Part shown: piece after piece, positions 6,931 through 13,134 of the stretch
How the letters are laid out: every line of letters begins with the position of its first letter
How positions within the stretch are numbered: position 1 is the stretch's first letter
Assembly (NCBI GenBank): GCA_016283605.1
Contig: JAEENF010000225.1
Span: forward strand, 1-13,134
Reading direction: 5' to 3'
Source: Prevotella sp.
Lineage (GTDB): Bacteria > Bacteroidota > Bacteroidia > Bacteroidales > Bacteroidaceae
DNA length: 13,134 nt
The notes under the pieces: model-generated
Seen by the model: only the letters and a program-made list of their open reading frames with translations
What the model was told of the DNA's origin: nothing
Databases searched by the model: none
Program-made: the position numbers and the translations under genes

Positions 6931-8184
6931 ATGGAAAGAACATGGAGATGGTTTGGCAAGAAAGACAAAATCACTCTTGCCATGCTAAAGCAAATCGGAG
7001 TTGAGGGCATCGTTACTGCCCTGCATGATGTACCTCTTGGAGAGGTTTGGACACGCGAAAAGATCCGTGGCTTACGTGAGTACATCGAGAGCTATGGAAT
7101 GCGCTGGAGCGTCGTTGAGTCGTTGCCAGTAGTCGAAACCATCAAGTATGGCGGTCCTGATCGTGATCACCAAATTGAAGTCTACAAGGAGAGCCTTCGT
7201 AATCTTTCGGCAGAAGGTATTCATTGTATCTGCTACAACTTTATGCCCGTTTTGGACTGGGCCCGCACCGACCTTTTCCACACTAATCCTAACGGTTCGA
7301 CAAACCTTTATTTCAACTATGCCGAGTTTGCCTATTTCGACATCTATATTCTGAAACGCCCAGGTGCACGCGAGGAATGGGAGAAGTTCCAGTTCCCAGA
7401 GGGTTGGGGCAAAGGCCGTAGCGTCATTGCTGAGTGTGACGAACTGGCTAAGACGATGACACCAGAAAAGGACCACAAACTCGTAGAGAACATTGTTATC
7501 AAGACACAAGGTTTTGTATCGGGAAACTTCAGCGAAAGCGATGAGGCTCCTGTTCAGAAATTCCGTGAATTCCTAGACCTTTATAAAGGCATAGACAAGA
7601 AGCAATTACGAGAAAACATGAAATATTTCCTCGAAGCCATCATGCCCACTTGCGAGGAGTACGGTATGAACATGTGCGTACACCCCGATGATCCCCCTAT
7701 CGAGATCCTCGGATTGCCACGCATCGTGCGTACGGAGGAGGATATCCAGTGGTTCCTCAATGCTGTGCCCAACAAACACAATGGTCTCACCTTCTGTGCA
7801 GGATCTTTGAGTGCTGGCGCATATAACAACGTCGTAGAATTGGCCAAAAGATTCGCCTCACGCACCCACTTCGTCCACCTGCGTTCCTGCCACATTTTCC
7901 CAAATGGCGACTTCACCGAAGCCTCACACCTTGGCGGACGTGCCGACATCATCGAACTCTGCCGCATTTTCGAGAAGGAGAATCCCAATCTCCCCATGCG
8001 TGTAGACCACGGTATGACCTTCACAGATGAGCCTGGTGGCATCATGGACGAAAGCAGTCACGGCCATAATGCTGGCTATACGCTCTTAGGACGTATGTTC
8101 GCACTAGGTCAGGTACAGGGCATTCTCGCCACTGTTGATAGAGAGTTAGGCATCGAATATAAACAACCAGGATTCTTTGATTAA
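6931..8184 (+). CDS. uxuA: Mannonate dehydratase
   Basis: The enzyme dehydrates D-mannonate to 2-keto-3-deoxy-D-gluconate in cytosolic hexuronate breakdown. The 417-residue protein is slightly longer than E. coli UxuA (394). It shows the true UxuA fold family (xylose-isomerase-like TIM barrel), not the enolase-superfamily type. It starts MERTWRWFGKKDKITL, then has TALHDVPLGEVW, and the C-terminal half carries MCVHPDDPP (Cys249, His251), FCAGSLSAG (Cys289), THFVHLRSCH (His313, His316) and VDHG (Asp359, His360). His251, Cys289, His316 and Asp359 fit, by spacing, the His-Cys-His-Asp metal site that I recall from characterised ManD enzymes. The ATG follows an A-rich leader (AAGAAACAAAT). The next gene starts 1 base after its TAA, so uxuA and uxuB are surely cotranscribed and likely translationally coupled. 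Confidence 0.96.
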   Translation: MERTWRWFGKKDKITLAMLKQIGVEGIVTALHDVPLGEVWTREKIRGLREYIESYGMRWSVVESLPVVETIKYGGPDRDHQIEVYKESLRNLSAEGIHCICYNFMPVLDWARTDLFHTNPNGSTNLYFNYAEFAYFDIYILKRPGAREEWEKFQFPEGWGKGRSVIAECDELAKTMTPEKDHKLVENIVIKTQGFVSGNFSESDEAPVQKFREFLDLYKGIDKKQLRENMKYFLEAIMPTCEEYGMNMCVHPDDPPIEILGLPRIVRTEEDIQWFLNAVPNKHNGLTFCAGSLSAGAYNNVVELAKRFASRTHFVHLRSCHIFPNGDFTEASHLGGRADIIELCRIFEKENPNLPMRVDHGMTFTDEPGGIMDESSHGHNAGYTLLGRMFALGQVQGILATVDRELGIEYKQPGFFD

Positions 8185-8185
8185 T

Positions 8186-9772
8186 ATGAAACTGAATGAT
8201 ATTTTTAGCGGTAATTACAATGCCGCAGAATGGGAAGCCAAGGGATATGAGCTGCCCAAGTTTGATATTGCTAAAATACGCGAGAAGACTGCCAAGGAAC
8301 CCACATGGGTACATTTCGGCGGTGGTAACATCTTCCGTGCTTTCCCTGCAGCCATCCTGAACGACGCGCTGAACACGGGCAAGTACGACCGTGGTGTCAT
8401 TGTGGCAGAGACCTTCGACTTCGAGGTCATCGACAAGGCGTATGCACCTTATAATAATCTGTCGCTCTGCGTGAACCTCTGCTCGGATGGTTCTATCGAG
8501 AAGAAGGTGATTGCCAGCGTGACAGAAGCCCTGAAGGCTGACCCGCAGTTTGACGACTGGAAACGTCTGGTGGAGATTTTCAAGAATCCGTCGTTACAGA
8601 TGATTTCGTTCACCATTACTGAGAAGGGCTACACGTTCAACGAGGCCGATTTGGCTCGTGGAATGAAGCCCCTGTTCGCTATGGGTAAGGTATGTGCGCT
8701 GCTGTTTGAGCGTTTCAAGGCTGGCGAACTGCCGCTCACGGTGCAGTCGATGGACAACTGCTCGCACAACGGCGACAAGGTGAAGGCTGGCGTCTTTGCC
8801 TATGCTGAGCGCTGGGTGAAGGATGGACTGGTGCCTGCTGAGTTCCTGGCATACCTGAAAGATGAAAAGAAGATTACCTTCCCGTGGTCGATGATTGACA
8901 AGATTACTCCACGCCCGCACGAGAAGGTGAAGGAGATGCTGGCTGCGGACGGTTTCGAGGACAATAACTACATTGAGACGGAGAAGCACACCTTTACGGC
9001 GCCGTTTGTGAATGCTGAGGAAGTGCAGTATTTGGTCATCGAGGACAACTATACCAATGGCCGTCCGCCATTGGATTTGGGTGGCGCGCTCTATACGACG
9101 CGTGAGACCGTGGATAAAGTGGAAACAATGAAGGTGACCACGTGTCTGAATCCGTTGCATACGGCGATGAGTATCTATGGCTGTATGCTGGGCTATACGC
9201 TGATTAGTGCCGAGATGGCCGATGAGGACCTGCGTCCGTTCATCCAGAAGATTGGTTATATGGAGGCCATGCCCGTAGTCGTTGACCCAGGCGTGCTGAA
9301 TCCCTACGAGTTCATTGGTGCCGTCATCAACCGCCGTCTGCCGAATCCGTTCATGCCCGATGCTCCTCAGCGTATCGCAATGGATACGTCGCAGAAGCTG
9401 CCCATCCGCTTTGGCGAGACGCTGAAGAAGTATATCGCCCGTGGACTGGATAAGAGCAATCTTGTGCTGATTCCGTTGACATTGGCTGGCTATGCCCGCT
9501 ATCTGAAGGGCATCAAGGACGACGGTACGCCGTTCGACTGCTCACCCGATCCCATGCTCGAAGAGTTGCAGGCCATTGTGGCTCCGCTGCAGATTGGCAA
9601 GCAGGATCAGGACTGGAGTCCGCTGAAGAAGCTGTACAGCCGCAAGGACGTCTTTGGACTCGACCTCTATGAGGCTGGTCTGGGCGAACAGATTGAGGGT
9701 ATGGTAAAAGAGTTGTACGCAGGCAACGGTGCCATCCGCAAGACTCTTCACAAATATGTCTCAGCAAGGTAA
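8186..9772 (+). CDS. uxuB: Fructuronate reductase / mannitol-dehydrogenase family oxidoreductase
   Basis: The 528-residue protein belongs to the polyol-specific long-chain dehydrogenase/reductase family. The N-terminal nucleotide-binding loop is HFGGGNIFRAF (43-53). The block MDNCSHNG (189-196) matches the D-N-x-x-x-N-G signature, and the catalytic region is KVTTCLNPLH with Lys316, Asn322 and His325. Lying 1 base after uxuA, it most likely reduces D-fructuronate to D-mannonate with NAD(P)H, the step before UxuA. Tagaturonate reductase, mannitol or arabinitol dehydrogenase activity cannot be excluded from sequence alone, especially with fucose genes next to it. The Lys-to-Asn distance is six residues, one more than in E. 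coli UxuB and Pseudomonas mannitol dehydrogenase as I recall them. I chose the ATG at 8186; an upstream in-frame TTG at 8177 would overlap uxuA. Leu codons are mostly CTG, unlike the mixed use in uxuA. Confidence 0.88.
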   Translation: MKLNDIFSGNYNAAEWEAKGYELPKFDIAKIREKTAKEPTWVHFGGGNIFRAFPAAILNDALNTGKYDRGVIVAETFDFEVIDKAYAPYNNLSLCVNLCSDGSIEKKVIASVTEALKADPQFDDWKRLVEIFKNPSLQMISFTITEKGYTFNEADLARGMKPLFAMGKVCALLFERFKAGELPLTVQSMDNCSHNGDKVKAGVFAYAERWVKDGLVPAEFLAYLKDEKKITFPWSMIDKITPRPHEKVKEMLAADGFEDNNYIETEKHTFTAPFVNAEEVQYLVIEDNYTNGRPPLDLGGALYTTRETVDKVETMKVTTCLNPLHTAMSIYGCMLGYTLISAEMADEDLRPFIQKIGYMEAMPVVVDPGVLNPYEFIGAVINRRLPNPFMPDAPQRIAMDTSQKLPIRFGETLKKYIARGLDKSNLVLIPLTLAGYARYLKGIKDDGTPFDCSPDPMLEELQAIVAPLQIGKQDQDWSPLKKLYSRKDVFGLDLYEAGLGEQIEGMVKELYAGNGAIRKTLHKYVSAR

Positions 9773-9795
9773 TTACTGAAATAACAAATCAAACA

Positions 9796-11619
9796 ATGAA
9801 AACAAACTATCCAAAAATCGGTATTCGTCCGACGATCGACGGTCGTCAGGGTGGTATCCGTGAAGGCCTGGAAGAGAAGACAATGAATCTGGCCAAGGCC
9901 GTAAAGCAACTAATCGAAAGTAACCTAAGGAATGGCGACGGAAGTGCTGTTGAGTGTGTCATATCGAACACGACAATTGGTCGTGTAGGTGAGAGTGCCG
10001 CCTGTGCCGAACAGTTTGAGCGTGAGAGTGTGGGATCAACCATTACCGTGACCTCGTGCTGGTGCTACGGCTCAGAGACGATGGACATGAATCCCTACTA
10101 TCCCAAGGCTGTCTGGGGCTTCAATGGAACGGAGCGTCCAGGTGCTGTTTATCTCGCTGCAGTATTAGCCGCCCATGCGCAAAAAGGTCTGCCCGCTTAT
10201 GGCATCTATGGCCATGATGTGCAGGACTTAGACGACAATACTATTCCTGAGGACGTAGCCGAGAAGATTCTGCGCTTTGCCCGTGCTGCCCAGGCGGTGG
10301 CAACGATGCGTGGAAAGAGCTACCTGTCGTTGGGTAACACCTGTATGGGTATCGCTGGAAGTATCGTCAATGCCGACTTCCTGCAACAGTATCTTGGCAT
10401 GCGCACCGAGTATGTCTCCTTGGTAGAAATCCTGCGTCGTGTGGACTTCGGCATCTACGATAAGGAAGAATTCGCGAAAGCCATGCAGTGGGTAGAGAAG
10501 TATTGCAAACCCCAGGAGGGTCACGACTATAATGAGGATCGCCCCTTGTTCCCTGGCGTTCCCATGACCACCTTCAACGGTAAAGGCAAAGGCAAGAATC
10601 GTCAGGAGAAGGATGAGGACTGGGAGTTCACCACAAAGACGATGATGATTATCCGCGACCTGATGCAGGGCTCTGAAAAGCTGCTGGAGATGGGTTATAA
10701 GGAAGAAGCCATCGGCCATAACGCTATCGCTGCTGGTGTGCAGGGACAGCGTCAGTGGACGGACTACAAGCCCAACTTCGACTTCCCTGAGTCGATGATG
10801 TGTACCTCGTTCGACTGGAACGGTCCGCGCGAGGCTTATACGCTGGCAACTGAGAACGACTTCTTGAATGGTATGTCGATGTTGTTCGGCCACTTGTTGA
10901 CGAATCGTGGTGTGATGTTCTCGGATATCCGCACCTATTGGAGTCCGGAGGCTGTAAAGCGCGTCACAGGTACTGACCTGAGTGGCGATGCTGCTGGTGG
11001 TTTCATCCACCTTATTAATAGTGGTGCTACCACTCTCGATGCAACAGGTGCTATGACAGACAAGGAAGGTAATCCTACCATTAAGCCATTCTGGGAGATG
11101 AAGAACGAAGACATGGAGGCTTGTCTGAAGGCAACCTCATGGATGCCTGCCGACCGCGACTACTTCCGTGGTGGTGGCTACTCGTCACACTTCGTAACAA
11201 AAGGTGGAATGCCTATGACGATGCTGCGCCTGAACCTCGTAGCAGGCTTAGGTCCTGTATTGCAATTGGCTGAAGGTTGGACGGTAGAACTCGACCCCAA
11301 GACCCACGACATCCTCGACAAGCGTACCGACCCCACATGGCCTACCACTTGGTTTGCCCCACGACTCGATCCTACGAAGGATGCCTTTAAGGATGTCTAT
11401 TCGGTGATGAACAACTGGGGGGCTAATCATGGTGCCATCTGTTACGGACATGTGGGTGCCGACCTGATCACGCTCTGTGCGATGCTGCGTATCCCCGTCT
11501 GTATGCATAATATCGCTGACAAGGACATCTTCCGTCCTTCCTGCTGGAATGCCTTCGGTATGGACAAGGAGGGCGCCGACTACAGGGCCTGCGCTAATTT
11601 CGGACCAATTTATAAGTGA
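9796..11619 (+). CDS. fucI: L-fucose isomerase
   Basis: The enzyme isomerises L-fucose to L-fuculose in the cytosol and may also take D-arabinose. The 607-residue protein (E. coli 591) can be aligned by eye almost throughout. It begins PKIGIRPTIDGRQGGIREGLE, has GNTCMGIAGSIVNADF in the middle, then AAGVQGQRQWTD, SFDWNGPREAY, LATENDFLNG, DIRTYWSPEAVKRVTG and FRGGGYSSHFVTKG, and ends ADYRACANFGPIYK. Glu353 and Asp377 correspond to the E. coli catalytic and metal-binding Glu337 and Asp361 with the same 24-residue spacing, and His545 (NNWGANHGA) corresponds to His528. It is an intact, apparently functional enzyme. It lies 23 bases after uxuB, and the last base of its TGA begins a heptanucleotide tract leading into fucP. 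The cognate kinase and aldolase genes are not in the window. Confidence 0.97.
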   Translation: MKTNYPKIGIRPTIDGRQGGIREGLEEKTMNLAKAVKQLIESNLRNGDGSAVECVISNTTIGRVGESAACAEQFERESVGSTITVTSCWCYGSETMDMNPYYPKAVWGFNGTERPGAVYLAAVLAAHAQKGLPAYGIYGHDVQDLDDNTIPEDVAEKILRFARAAQAVATMRGKSYLSLGNTCMGIAGSIVNADFLQQYLGMRTEYVSLVEILRRVDFGIYDKEEFAKAMQWVEKYCKPQEGHDYNEDRPLFPGVPMTTFNGKGKGKNRQEKDEDWEFTTKTMMIIRDLMQGSEKLLEMGYKEEAIGHNAIAAGVQGQRQWTDYKPNFDFPESMMCTSFDWNGPREAYTLATENDFLNGMSMLFGHLLTNRGVMFSDIRTYWSPEAVKRVTGTDLSGDAAGGFIHLINSGATTLDATGAMTDKEGNPTIKPFWEMKNEDMEACLKATSWMPADRDYFRGGGYSSHFVTKGGMPMTMLRLNLVAGLGPVLQLAEGWTVELDPKTHDILDKRTDPTWPTTWFAPRLDPTKDAFKDVYSVMNNWGANHGAICYGHVGADLITLCAMLRIPVCMHNIADKDIFRPSCWNAFGMDKEGADYRACANFGPIYK

Positions 11620-11657
11620 GTTTAGAGCATACGGTTTATAGTTTACGGTTTACAGAT
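11619..11657 (+). repeat. Heptanucleotide repeat filling the fucI-fucP junction
   Basis: From the last base of the fucI stop to the fucP ATG the sequence can be cut into in-phase 7-base units: AGTTTAG, AGCATAC, GGTTTAT, AGTTTAC, GGTTTAC, then AGAT before the ATG. The consensus is RGTTTAY. The tract fills the whole 38-base junction and contains no Shine-Dalgarno-like site. Confidence 0.75.
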
Positions 11658-12971
11658 ATGGAAGAGAAAAGATCGTTGATTTCAAAGGATGGGATGAGTT
11701 TCCTGATTCCGTTCATTCTCGTGACGTTCTGTTTCGCTTTGTGGGGATTCGCCAATGACATCACCAATCCGATGGTGAAGGCGTTTTCGAAGATCTTCCG
11801 CATGAGCGTGACTGAGGGCGCATTGGTACAGGTGGCTTTTTACGGCGGCTATTTCTGCATGGCCTTCCCGGCTGCCATCTTCATACGTAAGTTCAGTTAT
11901 AAGGCAGGTGTGCTGATGGGGCTCGGACTCTATGCCGCCGGTGCCCTGATGTTCTTCCCCGCGAAGGCCATCGGCATCTATGGCTGTTTCCTGATGGCCT
12001 ATTTCATCATGACCTGTGGTCTGTCGTTCCTGGAGACGAGCTGTAACCCGTATATCCTGACGATGGGTCCGGAAGAGACGGCTACGCGGCGACTGAACAT
12101 GGCACAATGTTTCAACCCCTGCGGTTCGATCATCGGTATGTTCGTGGCTATGAACTTCATCCAGGCCAAGCTCAATCCGATGAGCAGCGACGAGCGTGCC
12201 CTCTTGGACGATGCGGAGTTTGAGGCGCTGAAGGATGCCGACCTGAGTGTGCTCATTTCGCCCTATCTCATCATCGGACTGGTGATTGTGGCCATGTTCC
12301 TCATCATCCTGTTCTCGAAGATGCCGAAGAATGGTGACCAGAGCCACGATATCCACTTCTTCGCCACGCTGAAACGTATCTTTGCCCTGAAGTACTACCG
12401 TGAGGGCGTGATTGCCCAGTTCTTCTATGTCGGTGCGCAGATCATGTGCTGGACCTTTATTATTCAGTATGGTACGCGTGTGTTCATGGGCGAGGGCATG
12501 GGCGAACAGGAGGCTGAGGTGCTGTCGCAGCGGTTTAATATCTTCGCGATGCTCTTCTTCATCTGCTCGCGCTTCATCGCTACCTGGCTGATGAAGTGGT
12601 TGAAGCCTGCCAAGCTGTTGGCCATCTTCGGTATTCTGGCGATGGTATTCACGCTGGGTGTCATCGTGTTCCAGAACCGCTTGGGACTTTATTGTCTGGT
12701 CTGCGTCAGCGGATGTATGTCGCTGATGTTCCCGACCATCTATGGTATTGCCCTCGATGGTCTGGGCGATGATGCAAAATTCGGTGCTGCCGGTCTGATT
12801 ATGGCCATCTTAGGTGGTTCTGTATTGCCACCGCTGCAGGCGATGATTATCGATGAGGGGACGGTGTTCGGTGGCTTCCCCGCTACGAATGCTTCGTTCG
12901 TGCTGCCGTTCATCTGTTTTATCATCGTTACCGTCTATGGCTGGCGTACACATGTAAGGAGAAGTCTATAA
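11658..12971 (+). CDS. fucP: L-fucose:H+ symporter (MFS, FucP family)
   Basis: This inner-membrane major facilitator protein should import L-fucose with protons. From the ATG at 11658 it is 437 residues, against 438 for E. coli FucP. A GTG start at 11616 would add 14 residues that are only translated heptanucleotide repeat, so I reject it. Twelve hydrophobic helices are evident. FucP-type blocks are FALWGFANDITNPM (26-39), LVQVAFYGGYF (56-66), FSYKAGVLMGLGLYAAGA (79-96), LSFLETSCNPY (122-132), LNMAQCFNPCGSIIG and VIAQFFYVGAQIMCW. Glu126 corresponds to E. coli Glu135, one of the two proton-coupling acids. The other, E. coli Asp46, aligns with Asn37 here, while an Asp lies three residues earlier (Asp34). 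Adjacent fucI supports fucose as substrate. The last codons and stop overlap the next repeat tract. Confidence 0.93.
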   Translation: MEEKRSLISKDGMSFLIPFILVTFCFALWGFANDITNPMVKAFSKIFRMSVTEGALVQVAFYGGYFCMAFPAAIFIRKFSYKAGVLMGLGLYAAGALMFFPAKAIGIYGCFLMAYFIMTCGLSFLETSCNPYILTMGPEETATRRLNMAQCFNPCGSIIGMFVAMNFIQAKLNPMSSDERALLDDAEFEALKDADLSVLISPYLIIGLVIVAMFLIILFSKMPKNGDQSHDIHFFATLKRIFALKYYREGVIAQFFYVGAQIMCWTFIIQYGTRVFMGEGMGEQEAEVLSQRFNIFAMLFFICSRFIATWLMKWLKPAKLLAIFGILAMVFTLGVIVFQNRLGLYCLVCVSGCMSLMFPTIYGIALDGLGDDAKFGAAGLIMAILGGSVLPPLQAMIIDEGTVFGGFPATNASFVLPFICFIIVTVYGWRTHVRRSL

Positions 12972-13004
12972 TCTATAGTCTAAGTCAAATAATCTAAAGT
13001 CAAA
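12963..13004 (+). repeat. Heptanucleotide repeat filling the fucP-dehydrogenase junction
   Basis: Six consecutive 7-base units are visible: AGTCTAT, AATCTAT, AGTCTAA, GTCAAAT (slipped by one base), AATCTAA, AGTCAAA. The consensus is ARTCTAW. The tract starts inside the last fucP codons, supplies the fucP TAA (12969-12971), and ends 3 bases before the next ATG at 13008. Confidence 0.75.
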
Positions 13005-13007
13005 ATA

Positions 13008-13134
13008 ATGAAAGCAATTCAGATTAGTGAGCCTTCGGTGATGAAGGTGATTGAGATGGCCGAGCCACAGATGGGCGACGGCGAAGTATTATTAAAAATG
13101 AGATATGTGGGCTTCTGCGGCAGCGACCTGAACA
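13008..13134 (+). CDS. Zinc-dependent alcohol dehydrogenase (MDR superfamily), N-terminal 42 residues only
   Basis: The gene is cut by the right edge. The visible part has the start typical of medium-chain dehydrogenases: MKAIQISEPSVMKVIEMAEP, a strand GEVLLKMRYVG, then FCGSDLN with Cys37 in the place of the first catalytic zinc ligand, followed by Ser39 and Asp40 (C-G-[ST]-D). Relatives with this start oxidise sugar alcohols, sugars or aldonates such as L-galactonate, L-idonate or galactitol 1-phosphate. The position after fucP suggests a role in the same sugar route, but the substrate cannot be read from this piece. The ATG is preceded by an AT-rich repeat tract with no clear ribosome binding site. 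Confidence 0.88.
   Translation, partial: MKAIQISEPSVMKVIEMAEPQMGDGEVLLKMRYVGFCGSDLN

Noticed and set aside
10228..11010. - strand open frame of 260 codons opposite fucI
   Set aside because: It is antisense to strongly conserved FucI codons, and has no domain and no leader or promoter; a shadow frame.
11616..11657. Extended FucP N terminus from a GTG overlapping the fucI stop
   Set aside because: The extra 14 residues are translated heptanucleotide repeat; the ATG at 11658 gives a length within one residue of E. coli FucP.
11682..12356. - strand open frame of 224 codons opposite fucP
   Set aside because: It is a His/Glu/Arg-rich translation, typical of the reverse of a membrane protein gene; no independent support.
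2397..13004. The repeat tracts as a CRISPR array or mobile-element termini
   Set aside because: The units are 7 bases, degenerate and contiguous with no spacers; no Cas gene, transposase, long inverted repeats or target duplications are present.

Overview
The window looks like chromosomal DNA from a member of the Bacteroidota, most likely Prevotellaceae or a close relative. Three things point there: protein types (short CstA, a family C69 peptidase, a GHL10 protein, and Bacteroides-like UxuA/UxuB/FucI/FucP), promoter -7 boxes of the TAnnTTTG type, and weak A-rich leaders instead of strong Shine-Dalgarno sites. I see no tRNA or rRNA, no insertion sequence, no CRISPR array and no phage gene. 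No gene-free stretch exceeds 300 bases; the longest is the 118-base divergent region at 5324-5441.

Layout. (1) Positions 1-692, + strand: the C-terminal part of a sodium:solute symporter, cut by the left edge. (2) Positions 702-730: a perfect hairpin serving as a shared terminator between convergent genes. (3) Positions 5323 down to 734, - strand: a tight four-gene run, cstA, a small outer-membrane beta-barrel, nadC and an exported C69 peptidase, with gaps of 6, 4 and 2 bases. (4) Positions 5324-5441: a divergent promoter region. (5) Position 5442 to the right edge, + strand: an exported GHL10 glycosidase-like protein, uxuA, uxuB, fucI, fucP and the start of a zinc alcohol dehydrogenase, probably one operon.

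How the genes work together. The + strand operon joins two sugar routes. UxuB and UxuA interconvert D-fructuronate, D-mannonate and 2-keto-3-deoxygluconate (hexuronate breakdown). FucP imports L-fucose and FucI converts it to L-fuculose. The partners that would complete each route (UxaC, KDG kinase/aldolase, FucK, FucA) are not in the window, so the operon either continues to the right or relies on genes elsewhere. The - strand run pairs an inner-membrane importer (CstA family), an outer-membrane barrel and an exported peptidase, which fits small-molecule or peptide uptake; nadC looks like a housekeeping passenger.

The most unusual signal is a set of three degenerate heptanucleotide repeat tracts. 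Two exactly fill the fucI/fucP and fucP/dehydrogenase junctions. The third lies inside the signal-peptide coding region of the C69 peptidase. Each has a different 7-base unit. I found no clear-cut new defence or mobile system.
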